Notes: generated by a model from the sequence alone, not told the origin. A stretch of 64,000 bases of DNA from AG25 sp035518815 (GCA_035518815.1 DATIXG010000102.1:1-64000); one strand, 5' to 3'; positions 38,448 to 48,200 are shown, counted from the stretch's first letter. Made by a program: numbers and translations.

Positions 38448-39159
38448 TCAACACGATCGCTGCCCCGCCAGCGGCGACGAAACCAAATGCCTTCGCGCGG
38501 TCGCTATCCTGAACCTTCAGCAGGAGTGGCGCCCCCTTCGCTACGAGGACCAGCGACCATACCACGCCGATCAAACCGTACGGTGCCAGACGAGGGACGA
38601 GCCCCAGAATCCCGCACACCCAGGCCGGCGTGCTCCCATACGCCGCGACCTTGAGAGCCTGAACCCGATTCGGGGTGCCCCCAAAGCTCGGCGACACGAA
38701 CTCGAGCGCGAGCGCGAGTGCCCACACGCTCGCGAGGCCCAGCAAGTAGCGGGTGATGCTGTCCTGTACGGCGTGGCCGAGTGAGATCTCGACCATCCCG
38801 AAGAGGCTGCCGCTTTCCCCGAACACCGCCGAGCCGATGAGCGCGGCGAGCGGGCCGATCGCCGAAAGGGGCATGATGTACCCCCGGTAGAGCGCCGGTG
38901 TGTTCGTGAACTCGCCGTTGATCACTCCCCATTCACGCCCCGGCTGCGTCAGAATCCGCTGGGCGCGACCCACGAAGCCCGGCGCCTTGCGAGCCGGAAG
39001 GGAAATCGCCCCCGACGACCTCACCGGTCTGGCTGGTCCCGATGCTCGAGGGCCTGTCGGACCGCGGGGCGGTGTTGGCCCGCGGGGCGGCGGCGCCGGG
39101 CCCCGGGGCGGGGTCGGCCCGCGCGGGGGATACGGAGGACGGGGCGGGGGGGTCGGCAT
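38413..39159 (-). CDS. Yip1-family membrane protein with a Pro-Arg-Gly N-terminus
   Basis: A 248-residue protein. Residues 1-65 are a repetitive Pro/Arg/Gly region (PRGPTPPRGP units) coded by a C-rich repeat. The rest is a polytopic Yip1-type domain: WGVINGEFTNTPALYRGYIMPLSAIGPLAALIG, AVQDSITRYLLGLASVWALALALEFVSPSFGG, VAAYGSTPAWVCGILGLVP (read in parts). Function of bacterial Yip1 proteins is unknown. The low-complexity head may bind acidic surfaces. It is convergent with pqqE and overlaps its end. Confidence 0.75.
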   Translation of the reverse strand: MPTPPPRPPYPPRGPTPPRGPAPPPRGPTPPRGPTGPRASGPARPVRSSGAISLPARKAPGFVGRAQRILTQPGREWGVINGEFTNTPALYRGYIMPLSAIGPLAALIGSAVFGESGSLFGMVEISLGHAVQDSITRYLLGLASVWALALALEFVSPSFGGTPNRVQALKVAAYGSTPAWVCGILGLVPRLAPYGLIGVVWSLVLVAKGAPLLLKVQDSDRAKAFGFVAAGGAAIVLIIFEVLANLFG

Positions 39160-39266
39160 GGGGCCCCAAAATACAAGATGGTCCCGAGCGCCACGCCGGT
39201 CGTAGATCACATTCGGCAACTGTATGCCATGTAGCGACGTAGGGCCCCACTCCCCAGATTGCACCC

Positions 39267-40067
39267 ATGCTCGTCGACGTGCACGCCCACTTTTACCATG
39301 ACCGTACCTCCCGTGCCGACTGGCGGGAGCGGAACGCCAGCCGGCTGCGGGCGGGCGAGAAGGTCGGGATCAGTACCCACGTCGCCTCCATCCTGGGCAG
39401 CTGGGGCCGGACGTCGCCCACCTATTTCCCGTCTCCCGCGGACCTCGAATACGGCAACGACGCACTGCTCGCCCTGTGCCGCGAGTTCCCCGCGAGGATT
39501 CGCGGCTATGCGGCCGTGAACCCGAACTACACCGCGCACGCCCTCTCCGAGATCGCGCGATGCCTCGACGCGGGCATGATCGGCATCAAGCTCGCCGCGA
39601 GCCGCCGTGCGACCGACCCGCTGCTCGACCCGGTGTGTGAGGTCGCCCGCGAGCGCGGTGTCCCCATACTCCATCACATCTGGCAGCATCGCCGCCGCGA
39701 CTGGCCGGGGCAGGAAGCCTCCGACGCGGCGGAGCTCGCCACGCTCGCGCGCCGCCACCCACAGGTGGCGTTCATTCTCGCGCACATCGCCGGGGGCGGG
39801 GACTGGCAGCATTCGCTCGCCGCGCTCGAGGGCGTGCCGAACGTCTACGTCGATCTTTCGGGAAGCGGCGTGGATGGCGGAATGCTCGAAGCATGCCTCG
39901 CATCGGTCGGCGTCGAGCGCCTTCTTTGGGGCGCCGATCTCACGCTCGACACGGGGTGGGCCAAGTTGCGCTACCTCGAACGGCTGCTCGACGGTGCTGC
40001 GCTGGAGCGCGTGCGTTGGAAGAACGCCGCGCGTGTTTTTCCACCGGGCGCATTCCCCCACGACTGA
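39267..40067 (+). CDS. Amidohydrolase (ACMSD-type TIM barrel)
   Basis: A 266-residue metal-dependent hydrolase or decarboxylase of the amidohydrolase-2/ACMSD group. The metal site looks complete: His6 and His8 in VDVHAHFYH, His in VPILHHIWQH, His in VAFILAHIAGG and Asp in LLWGADLTLD. GMIGIKLA may contribute a lysine. These enzymes hydrolyse or decarboxylate ring-derived acids and lactones. It is the first gene of a five-gene overlapping operon. No substrate can be assigned. Confidence 0.85.
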   Translation: MLVDVHAHFYHDRTSRADWRERNASRLRAGEKVGISTHVASILGSWGRTSPTYFPSPADLEYGNDALLALCREFPARIRGYAAVNPNYTAHALSEIARCLDAGMIGIKLAASRRATDPLLDPVCEVARERGVPILHHIWQHRRRDWPGQEASDAAELATLARRHPQVAFILAHIAGGGDWQHSLAALEGVPNVYVDLSGSGVDGGMLEACLASVGVERLLWGADLTLDTGWAKLRYLERLLDGAALERVRWKNAARVFPPGAFPHD

Positions 40068-40840
40068 TGCGCATCGACGTCAACGCCTTCTTCGGCGCCT
40101 ATCCCTACCGACGCGTCCCCGGGACGACTCCCGAATCGGTGTCGAACGCCATGAAGAGGGTCGGGATCGATCAGGCGTGGGTGAGCCACCTGCCCAGTCT
40201 CTTTTCGGCCGATCCCGCGGCGGGTAACGCCTGGCTGTACGACGTGGCAGCCACCGATCCGCGCTGGCGCCCCGTGCCCGCCATCCACCCGGGCGTACGC
40301 GGATGGGAGTCCGTGCTGCGCGCCGCGACTGACCGCGGCGTGCCGGCCGTACGGTGCGATCCCGGCTACTACGGGCTCGAGCCGGCGGGCGAGGAGATGC
40401 GCGCGCTGGCGGCGGCATGTGGGAACGCGCGCGTTCCCCTCATGCTGGCCGTCCGCCTCGAAGACGCGCGGCAGCGCCATCCTGACGATGGGGCGCCCGA
40501 GCTTGCGGGCGCCGCGTTGCGCGCGCTGGTTCGCAGTGATCGGCGTGTCCGGCTGATCGTTACGCACGCCGATCGCGCATTGATCGAGGAAGTGCATTTC
40601 GGATCCACGCCCGAAGAAGCGGCCCGTCTGTGGTGGGACATCTGCTGGATCTGGGGTCCATGGGAGGATCACCTGGGGACGTTGCTCGAGACGATGGGCC
40701 CGGAGCGGTTCGTGTTCGGGACCGGACAGCCACTGCGTCTTCCCGAATCGAGCGTCGCGAAGCTGGACCTGCTCGACGTGACGCCCGACGTGCGCGCCGC
40801 GATCGAGTCGCAGAACGCCATGCGAGCGCTGGGCAGTTGA
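40067..40840 (+). CDS. Amidohydrolase paralogue lacking the metal-binding residues
   Basis: A 257-residue protein with the same barrel outline as its neighbour, beginning IDVNAFFGAYPYR where HxH is expected. The first His pair is replaced by Asn and Phe. The mid-barrel His position reads LMLAVRLEDAR, and the final Asp motif reads FVFGTGQPLRL in place of a GxD. Only the VTHAD histidine remains. It overlaps the previous stop as TGATG. The two likely form a catalytic/non-catalytic pair, an inference from adjacency and loss of ligands. Confidence 0.75.
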   Translation: MRIDVNAFFGAYPYRRVPGTTPESVSNAMKRVGIDQAWVSHLPSLFSADPAAGNAWLYDVAATDPRWRPVPAIHPGVRGWESVLRAATDRGVPAVRCDPGYYGLEPAGEEMRALAAACGNARVPLMLAVRLEDARQRHPDDGAPELAGAALRALVRSDRRVRLIVTHADRALIEEVHFGSTPEEAARLWWDICWIWGPWEDHLGTLLETMGPERFVFGTGQPLRLPESSVAKLDLLDVTPDVRAAIESQNAMRALGS

Positions 40841-41730
40841 CCGCCGCCTTATCCGACCGCCTGGCCGCCCGTCTTCAGTGGGGCCTCATCCCGGCTGTGC
40901 CGGTTCCGTTTCGCGGACGTGTGCTCGCCGAGGACGCGCAGCACGCGTACGCGCGGTGGATGGCCGCGCAGCCGGTCGCGGGCGTCGCCGTGTGGGCGCA
41001 CACCGGTCGGGGCCCCCATCTCTCCGTAGACGAGCGACGTTGCGTTCTCGCCACGTGGCGCGCCGCCCTTCCAGCGGGCGTCATCGTGGCTGGCGCCGAC
41101 TCCGTCGCGATGGCGCGCGAGGCGCGGGCCGGTGGCGCGGACGCCTTGCTCGCGTTTCCCGGGAGGGGCGACCCGGTAGGCTATCACGCGGCGCTCGGCG
41201 GAGAGCTGCCAGTGATCGCTTTCTATCTCTATGAGGCGGCGGGCGGCGTCGCCTACGACGATGCCGCGCTCCACGCGGTGCTCGATCTGCCGCAGGTCGT
41301 GGGCATCAAGGTCGCCACACTCGATTCGGTGGTGACGTTCCAGCGCATCGCCGAGATCGTGCAGGCGCACCCCGGCAAGCTCCTGATCACCGGGGAAGAC
41401 CGATTTTTCGGCTATTCGCTCATGATGGGGGCGCGGGCGGCGCTCGTCGGCATGGGGGCCGCGCTCACCGATCTCCAGGCCCGCCTGCTGTCCACCTTCG
41501 CGGCGGGAGACGCAGCGGGTTTCCTGCGCGTGTCCGCCGCCATCGATGAATTTGCCGCTATCGCCTTTGCGCCGCCCGTCGAAGGCTACGTGCGGCGCAT
41601 GCTCTGGGCGGCGGCGGCCGACGCGCGCCTCCCGCGCGACGCGTGTGACGACCCATGGGGGCCCGCGCTCGATGCCGCGGAGCATCACGCGGTGGTGGAG
41701 GCGGTGCGGCGCGCGCGCGCGGGCGCGTGA
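40837..41730 (+). CDS. Dihydrodipicolinate synthase/N-acetylneuraminate lyase-family protein
   Basis: A 297-residue DapA-fold TIM barrel. GLIPAVPVPF at the start is the family entry; ARAGGADALLAFPG, PVIAFYLYEAAGGV with the catalytic Tyr region and LPQVVGIKVATLDSV with the Schiff-base Lys (~158) follow, then ITGEDRFFGYSLMMGARAALVG. Members are aldolases or dehydratases acting on alpha-keto acids, so it could cleave or build a pyruvate-linked bond. TTG start overlaps the previous stop (TTGA). Being non-canonical near the N-terminus, it is unlikely to be the lysine-pathway enzyme. Confidence 0.85.
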   Translation: MTAALSDRLAARLQWGLIPAVPVPFRGRVLAEDAQHAYARWMAAQPVAGVAVWAHTGRGPHLSVDERRCVLATWRAALPAGVIVAGADSVAMAREARAGGADALLAFPGRGDPVGYHAALGGELPVIAFYLYEAAGGVAYDDAALHAVLDLPQVVGIKVATLDSVVTFQRIAEIVQAHPGKLLITGEDRFFGYSLMMGARAALVGMGAALTDLQARLLSTFAAGDAAGFLRVSAAIDEFAAIAFAPPVEGYVRRMLWAAAADARLPRDACDDPWGPALDAAEHHAVVEAVRRARAGA

Positions 41731-42881
41731 CCCGCGCTCAGCTCGAGCGGGACTTTGAGCGATTCAAGCGCGCGCTGCCGCGAGATTTCGCCGCGCACGT
41801 GCGGGACAGCTATCGCGTGGACCTGTCGGCTCGCTACCTCGGATGTCCGCTCGCGCATCCCATCGGCAAGGGCTCCGGTCAACTGTCGCTGAACGCCGCC
41901 CAGCTCGCCGACGATGCCGCAGCGGGACTCGCCTACGTCGTGCTCAAGACCGTCATCGCGCAGGACGCGACCGGGGCTCAGGCCATGGCCGCGTGGGCCA
42001 TCCACGAAACGCGGATGAAAGTCGAACGCCGTCCGGCGGGAGGCCGCGCGGGGTGGACGGTCACGTGGAAAGGCCGGGGCTGGGACCGGTCGTTCGAGGA
42101 GTACCTCGAGCTGGTCCGTACAGGCCGCGGGATCACCGCGGAGAGCCGCATGCCGGTCGTCCCTTCCGCCAAGTACCATCTCCCGCGGCTCGGCGAGCCG
42201 TTCCGCGACGAAGAATACCAGTACACCACGCGGCGTCTCGCCGAGACGTGGGGCGTGCCGCCGCTCCTCCTCGAGGTGGACTTCTCGCCCACCCTTGCGG
42301 GCGACGCGCTCGCGGGCGACCGTGCCCAGATCCTGCGGTGGCTGCGTGAGGTGCCGGGAAGGATTCGCGCCGCCTCGCCCACACCCGCGCGACTCGCGGT
42401 GAAGCTGATGAACGCCCGATACGACGATGCCTTTCAGCTCGAAATGATGGCGGCGTGCGCCGACGCGGAGGCTCTCGTGTGCTTCAATCGCCTGTTTGAT
42501 GCGGAGCGCGGCGTGGCGTACGGAGGGTGGGAATTGAGTGACCGCAATCTGAGGGTGCTGGACGCTACCTCTGACCCCCTGACCGCCCGACCGCCTGACC
42601 GTCCGTCTCTCGTCGGCACCGGAAACATCTGCTCGGGCCGCATGATCCTCGAATACGCCCGGCGCGGCTGCGAGAGCGTGCAGCTGCACACCTTCTTTCA
42701 GCTGCCGCTTTCCGAATACCCGGCCACGCACGGGTCTCGCACGCAGCGCGCTCTGCACGCACTCGTATTCCACCCTCAGGACGGTCTGGTCGCCGGCATG
42801 CTCGAGCTGGAAGAGTCGGGCGCCCTGGCGAGGCACGACGGCGTCCTGTACTTCCTCGACGTGGCTCGCCGTGCGCATTGA
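41727..42881 (+). CDS. Dihydroorotate dehydrogenase-like flavoprotein
   Basis: A 384-residue predicted FMN TIM barrel. GCPLAHPIGKGSGQLSL, AGLAYVVLKTVIAQD, KYHLPRLGEPFRDEEYQY and VGTGNICSGRMILEYARRGCESVQLHTFF (read in parts) resemble DHODH-type oxidoreductases, with the final segment matching the phosphate-binding GGI-x-SG region. It differs too much from PyrD to be that enzyme. Residues encoded at 42571-42602 (DPLTARPPDRP) are an in-frame repeat insertion. GTG start overlaps the DapA-like gene (GTGA). Confidence 0.65.
   Translation: MTRAQLERDFERFKRALPRDFAAHVRDSYRVDLSARYLGCPLAHPIGKGSGQLSLNAAQLADDAAAGLAYVVLKTVIAQDATGAQAMAAWAIHETRMKVERRPAGGRAGWTVTWKGRGWDRSFEEYLELVRTGRGITAESRMPVVPSAKYHLPRLGEPFRDEEYQYTTRRLAETWGVPPLLLEVDFSPTLAGDALAGDRAQILRWLREVPGRIRAASPTPARLAVKLMNARYDDAFQLEMMAACADAEALVCFNRLFDAERGVAYGGWELSDRNLRVLDATSDPLTARPPDRPSLVGTGNICSGRMILEYARRGCESVQLHTFFQLPLSEYPATHGSRTQRALHALVFHPQDGLVAGMLELEESGALARHDGVLYFLDVARRAH
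42571..42602. repeat. In-frame octamer repeat inside the flavoprotein gene
   Basis: Four tandem 8-base units: CTGACCCC, CTGACCGC, CCGACCGC, CTGACCGT. The unit is not a multiple of three, so slippage by one unit would shift the frame. This could act as a phase-variable switch or simply mark a young repeat insertion. Confidence 0.7.
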
Positions 42882-44019
42882 GCGCGTTGAGCTGTACGAG
42901 GTGTCGCTGCCGCTGGTGGAGCCCTTCATTATCTCCGGCGGGGCGGTCACGGACCGACGCTCGCTCATTGTCGTGCTGCACGACGGGGCGGGACACGTGG
43001 GCTACGGCGAGTCGCCACCATTCATGCTCCCGTTCTATTCAGAGGAAACGTTGGCCAGTGCGCGGGCCATGATCGCCGACGTGCTGCTGCCGCGCGTCGC
43101 GGGGCGCGAATTTGCGACGCCGGAGGCGGTGGACGCCGCGCTCCAGGCCAACGTGCGCGGCAACCCGTTCGCGCGCGCCGCCGTTGAAACGGCGGCCTGG
43201 GACCTGGAAGCGGATGCGCGTGGCACCGGGCTCGCTCAGCTCGTCGGGGAGCGGCTCCGCGTTCCTCCTGCGGCGAGCGTCACCTGCGGGGTCGCCTTGG
43301 GCATCCCGGAGGACCGGTCGCCCGATACCCTGACCCGTCGCGTCGCCGCGGCGATCGAGCGGGGGTACGTCCGCATCAAGATCAAGGTCGCGCCCGGGTG
43401 GGACGTCGTGGCGATCCGTGCGGCGCGTGCGGGTATGGCGGGCACCGACCTGCCTCTCACCGTGGATGCCAACGGCGCATACCGGTGGCCCGAGGACGAG
43501 CCTGAGTTGCGCGCCATCGACGACACCGGCCTCCTCTACATCGAGCAGCCGCTCGCGCCCGATGAGCTGGTGGGGCACGCGCGCCTCACCCACGCGATCC
43601 GGACGCCCGTGTGTCTGGATGAGACGTTGAAGAGCGCGGCGCACGCGGAGCAGGTGGTGGCGCTCGACGGTCCCCGGGTCTGGAACATCAAAGTGCATCG
43701 CGTGGGTGGCCTGGCCGAGGTCTGCCGCATCTACCGGGTCGCGGCGCGCTACGGGGCGGAGCTGTGGGCGGGGACGATGCCCGAGACCGGTATCGGCTCG
43801 CAGGCCGTGATTGCCGTGGCCGCGCTGCCGCTCTTCGTCTACCCCTCGGACCTCGAGCCGAGTGACCGCTGGTATGGACGGAATGCCGACCTCATCAAAC
43901 TGACCATGGGACGGGACGGCCGCATGACGGTGCCCGGGCAATCCGCGCGCCGGCTGCTCGACCCGGGACGGTTTCGCGCGGCCGCCCGCCTCGTCGCGAG
44001 CCCACCCGATCGCGCGTGA
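42871..44019 (+). CDS. Enolase-superfamily enzyme (MR/MLE, OSBS/NSAR-like)
   Basis: A 382-residue enolase-superfamily protein. The capping domain has FIISGGAVTDRRSLIVVL. The barrel carries Lys in RIKIKVAPGWD (~170), metal ligands Asp in TVDANGAYRW (~199), Glu in YIEQPLAPD (~225) and Asp in VCLDETLKSA (~250), and Lys in NIKVHRVGGLAE (~273). This lysine pair pattern belongs to the o-succinylbenzoate synthase / N-acylamino-acid racemase / dipeptide epimerase subgroup. No menaquinone genes are nearby, so a racemase or a new dehydratase is more likely. It overlaps the flavoprotein gene by 11 bases. Confidence 0.88.
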   Translation: MRIERVELYEVSLPLVEPFIISGGAVTDRRSLIVVLHDGAGHVGYGESPPFMLPFYSEETLASARAMIADVLLPRVAGREFATPEAVDAALQANVRGNPFARAAVETAAWDLEADARGTGLAQLVGERLRVPPAASVTCGVALGIPEDRSPDTLTRRVAAAIERGYVRIKIKVAPGWDVVAIRAARAGMAGTDLPLTVDANGAYRWPEDEPELRAIDDTGLLYIEQPLAPDELVGHARLTHAIRTPVCLDETLKSAAHAEQVVALDGPRVWNIKVHRVGGLAEVCRIYRVAARYGAELWAGTMPETGIGSQAVIAVAALPLFVYPSDLEPSDRWYGRNADLIKLTMGRDGRMTVPGQSARRLLDPGRFRAAARLVASPPDRA

Positions 44020-44113
44020 GACTCGCCCGCTCGGGGGGGAGCCTCGCGCCGTCAAGCGGTTTCCGGTTCTGGACAGCGTCGCTAGCTTATGGTCCGCCTA
44101 TGACCAAAACGCC

Positions 44114-44584
44114 ATGATCCCGCTGGACAATCAGCCGCCCGGCTACTGGGCCACCAATCTGTACAAGGATCCTCGCAAGCGACCAAAGGGCGACGCCCCG
44201 CTCAAGGATCTGCCTCCCCGGGCCGGACAGCGCTTCAAGGCCGCGCGCGAAGGGTTGCGCTCTTTGAAACACGTGACCGAGCAGATCGTCTTTCTCGGCA
44301 CGGCCTGGAAGTGGGTCTGGATGTACGAAGTGAGCGGCCGCAAGCTCGGCTATCTCCATCCCATGGAGACGAGCGTCAGCGGAACGTTCATCATCACTGA
44401 AGCCGAGGAGCGCGAGCTCAGCGGCTCGGAGAGCGTGCCCAAGCCCCTGCGTCCGGCGCTGCGCGACGGCGTGCGGTCCGCGGGGGTGCGGTGGTGTTGG
44501 CTCGAGCTGCCGGACCTCGCGACCGCGGAAGCATTCGTGCAAATCGTGAGAATCAAGCACCTCATGCTGTCGCGGCCCGAGTAA
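44114..44584 (+). CDS. Small conserved protein, DUF3788-like
   Basis: A 156-residue soluble protein. The core EQIVFLGTAWKWVWMYEVSGRKLGYLHPM, then GTFIITEAEERELSGSE, resembles the DUF3788/YdhG-type family of small proteins that share a substrate-binding-like fold. Function unknown. It sits alone between the catabolic operon and the complex III operon. The ATG at 44114 is the first in frame with the fold. Confidence 0.6.
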   Translation: MIPLDNQPPGYWATNLYKDPRKRPKGDAPLKDLPPRAGQRFKAAREGLRSLKHVTEQIVFLGTAWKWVWMYEVSGRKLGYLHPMETSVSGTFIITEAEERELSGSESVPKPLRPALRDGVRSAGVRWCWLELPDLATAEAFVQIVRIKHLMLSRPE

Positions 44585-44603
44585 GGTGAAACCTTTGCGG
44601 GTC

Positions 44604-44631
44604 TTGCGGCCTCGGCGGCTCGGGGTACATT
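44604..44631 (+). promoter_or_regulatory. Candidate promoter of the alternative complex III operon
   Basis: TTGCGG (44604-44609), 16-base spacer, TACATT (44626-44631), giving a predicted start near 44638 and a leader of about 47 bases to the actA ATG. Both boxes match at four of six or better. It is the only candidate in the 100 bases upstream of the operon. Confidence 0.4.
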
Positions 44632-44684
44632 CTGCCGCGCTGCGACGCTCCCCCCAAACGCTACATTCGCCATCGAGTGCGTGG

Positions 44685-45251
44685 ATGACGGATTGGAGTC
44701 GAAGGGCCGCGGCCGGAATCGCCTTCGTGTTGCTCCTGGCCATTCCTGCCGCAGCCCAGACGGGACAACCTGCTGCCGCTGTCAAGGCTCCTGTCGTCAG
44801 CGACACGGGTTCGCTCGGGGGTCCGCGCCAGCCGATTTTCTTCCGCCATGACATCCACGCGGGCGAATACAAGATCCCGTGCCAGTACTGTCACTTCTCC
44901 GTCGCCATCGCAAGCGAACCCGGCATTCCGTCAGTGCAGACCTGCTTCGGCTGCCACCTCATGGTGGGTGGCTCGACGCCGGCGCACGAAGCCGAGATTC
45001 AAAAAGTGCGGGACGCATGGTCCAACGAGACCCCACCCGCATGGGTCCGCGTGCACACGCTGCCGGCGTTCGTGCACTTCCCCCACATGCGGCACATCAA
45101 GGCCCTCGGCGCGAACGCCTGCACCACGTGTCACGGGAACGTGCGCGAGATGCCGCAGGTCCGGCAGGTGTCGACTCTGACCATGGGGTGGTGCGTGAGC
45201 TGCCACGTTCAAAAGCAAGTCACGCGCGACTGCTCGGTATGCCACTACTGA
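44685..45251 (+). CDS. actA: Alternative complex III subunit ActA (pentaheme cytochrome c)
   Basis: A 188-residue multiheme protein with a signal peptide (RRAAAGIAFVLLLAIPAAAQ). Five CxxCH sites: CQYCH, CFGCH, CTTCH, CVSCH and CSVCH, plus histidines for axial ligation (FFRHDIHAG, FVHFPHMRHIK). Five hemes is the normal count for ActA, which carries electrons from the iron-sulfur subunit to the acceptor. The ATG at 44685 gives a normal signal peptide; a GTG at 44586 would add an unlikely basic head. Confidence 0.93.
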   Translation: MTDWSRRAAAGIAFVLLLAIPAAAQTGQPAAAVKAPVVSDTGSLGGPRQPIFFRHDIHAGEYKIPCQYCHFSVAIASEPGIPSVQTCFGCHLMVGGSTPAHEAEIQKVRDAWSNETPPAWVRVHTLPAFVHFPHMRHIKALGANACTTCHGNVREMPQVRQVSTLTMGWCVSCHVQKQVTRDCSVCHY

Positions 45252-45269
45252 GCCGGCCCGGGAGATCTC

Positions 45270-48200
45270 ATGAGTGAGGGCATGAATCGACGCCGCTTCC
45301 TGAGCGTGCTCGGCGTCACCGGCGGGGGCGCGGCGGCCCTCGGCGCGTGCGGCGTCGGGTCGGAGCCGGCCCAGAAACTCATCCCCTACCTCATCCAGCC
45401 CGAAGACCAGGTGCCGGGCACCGCGACGCTGTTCGCCACCACGTGCCGCGAATGTCCCGCCGGCTGCGGCCTCCACGCCAAGACACGCGAAGGCCGCGTC
45501 ATCAAGCTCGAAGGCAACCGCGAGTCGCCCATCAACCATGGGCGTCTGTGCGCTCGGGGACAGGCCGCGCTCGAGGGCGTCTACAACCCCGATCGCGTGA
45601 CCACGCCCCTCGCGCGCACGGCGCAGGGCACGCTCGAGCCGATCTCCTGGGACAACGCGTTGCAGCGCCTGGGCGATCATGTGAAGGAAGCGCGCGGCAA
45701 GGGCATCGCGTTCGTCACCGGGCACGAGGCCGGCGTGTTCGGCGAGCTCGTGGACGAATGGACGCGCGGGGTGGGCGGCCGGCACGTGGCCTATGAGCCG
45801 TTCGCGTTCGAGGCACTGCGCGAAGGCAACCGCCTCGCCTTCGGCATACCCGCGGTTCCATGGTACGGGATCGCGGGCGCCAGCTACATCCTCTCGTTCG
45901 GCGCGGACTTCCTGGATACGTGGCTGTCGCCCGTCGAGTATCAGCGGGCCTTCTCGCGCGCCCACAGCTTCGATGCGTCGCGCGGCGAGGCCGAAGCCAT
46001 GGCGAAGTTCGTGTTCGTCGGGCCTCGCATGTCTCTCACCGGGATGAACGCCGACGAGTGGATCCCTGCCGCCCCGGGGACGGAGGGCCTGCTCGCGCTC
46101 GCGATGGCCGAGGTGATCGTGCGCGAGCGGCTGGGGGCGTCGGTCGACGTGGGGCCGGTGCGCGACCTCCTGGGGCGTCACACGCCCGACGCGGTCGCGG
46201 GCGCCGTGGGCATCGACGCCGAGGCCATTGCGCGTCTGGCGCGCGAGTTTGCCAAGGCGGGACGAGGCATCGCGTTGGCGGGAGGCATCCCGGCACACTA
46301 TCCCAACGGTGCCGAGATTGTGGCGGCGGTCAACATCCTGAACTATGTGGTCGGCGCGGTCGGGAAGACCGTCCAGTTCGGGCCGAATTCGAGCGTCGAC
46401 ATGGCGAGCTCGTTCAAGGAGATGGTCGACCTGGTGGCCGACATGCAGGCGGGCAAGGTGGCCCTCCTGCTCGTGCAGGGCGCGAATCCGGGCCACTCCC
46501 TCTCCTCCTTCATGCAGGCGTGGAGCAAGGTCGGGTTCAAGGTCTGCTTCGCGACCATGCTCGACGAGACCGCGAGCGCTGCCGACCTGGTGCTCCCCGA
46601 TCTCCATCCGCTCGAGCAGTGGAACGACGCCCGTCCTCGTGCCGGAGTCTTCGCACTCCAGCAGCCCGTGATGCAGCGGGTGTGGCCCGACGCCCGCCAG
46701 GCCGGCGATGTGCTCCTCGCCCTCGCGGGCAAGTCGGACACGTTCAAGGACTACCTCCAGTCGCATTGGCGCGCCGCACACGCCCGCGCCGGTCACGCCA
46801 AGAGCTTCGACGACGTCTGGAACGAGGCGTTGCAGCACGGCGGCGTATACACCGACGCTGGATCGCAGTCGGTCCGCCTGGCTCCGACCGCCGGACACAT
46901 CATGGCGGGCGCGCCAGCGGCTCCGGCATTCGATGGCAACACCGGCGATCCGGTGCTCGTCGCGTTCCCTTCAGCCGCGCTGTACGACGGTCGCGGCGCC
47001 GACAAGCCGTGGCTCCAGGAGCTCCCCGATCCGGTCTCGAAGATCGCGTGGCACGCATGGGTGGAGGTGCATCCCGAAACCGCCCACAAGTGGGGCGTGG
47101 TCGACGGCGACTATGTGCTTCTGACCTCGCCCTTCGGCGCCGTGCGCGCTCCGGTGTCCGTCACGCCGGGCATTCGACCGGACGTGGTCGCGGTCCCGAC
47201 GGGGCAGGGGCACACGGCGCTGGGCCGCTACGCCAAGGGCCGCTCGTTCAACGCTTTCGATCTCTTGTCCGGAGCGGCGAACGGGTACGGCGGACGCACC
47301 TTCGCGGTGCGCGTCGCGGTCACCAGGACGCGCGACCACCGGTTCCTCGCGTCGAGCGCGGGCGACCCGCGCGACGTGGGGCCCGGCGAGGAGATCATCC
47401 GGGTCCTGCCCCTCGCGCGCGCGCAACAGCTCAAACCGGGCGACCATCCCTTCCTTCAGCGCGAAGCGCCCGAGTACGCGGAGCCGGCGCTCGAGGGCTG
47501 GGCCGAGGAGCAGCGCAAGAAGGCGAACCTGGGCGACTACGCCGGCCCGCATCCCCGCTGGGCGATGGCGATCGACCTTTCGAGCTGCACCGGGTGCTCC
47601 GCCTGCGTCACGGCGTGCTACGCCGAGAACAACATCGCGACCGTCGGCGAAGACCTGTTCGTCCGCCACCGTCAGATGAGCTGGATGCGCATCGAGCGCT
47701 ACTGGCGCGGCGGGGAAGGGGGAGAGCCGGTCCGTGGCGTCGTCACCCCGATGTTGTGCCAGCACTGCGAGCAGGCACCGTGTGAGCCGGTCTGCCCGGT
47801 CTACGCGGCCTACCACACGCCGGATGGCTTGAACGCCCAGGTCTACAACCGCTGCGTCGGCACGCGGTACTGCGCCAACAATTGTGCGTACAAGGTCCGG
47901 TACTTCAACTGGTACAACTTCGCGGAAGTGGGGGGCGAGCACGAGGCGTGGCCCGCGCCGCTCGACTGGCAGCTCAATCCCGACGTGACCGTGCGCGAAA
48001 AAGGCGTGATGGAGAAGTGCACCTTCTGCGTGCAGCGGATCCGCGGCGCCCAGCACAAGGCGCGTCTCGAGAACCGCGTCGTGCACGACGGCGACATCAC
48101 GCCGGCGTGCGCCCAGTCGTGCCCGTCCGAGGCGATCGTCTTCGGCGACCTGCACAACGAGACGTCGCGTGTGGCGCAGCTCGCGGCCGATCCGCGCGGC

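Noticed and set aside
40837..41730. dapA of lysine biosynthesis.
   Set aside because: It lies in an unrelated operon and its N-terminal substrate region differs from DapA, so only family membership is claimed.
41727..42881. A true pyrD (dihydroorotate dehydrogenase).
   Set aside because: Landmark active-site segments are altered, the neighbours are unrelated to pyrimidines, and a repeat interrupts the gene, so only a DHODH-like label is justified.
42871..44019. menC of the menaquinone pathway.
   Set aside because: The subgroup also holds racemases and epimerases, and no other men genes are near.
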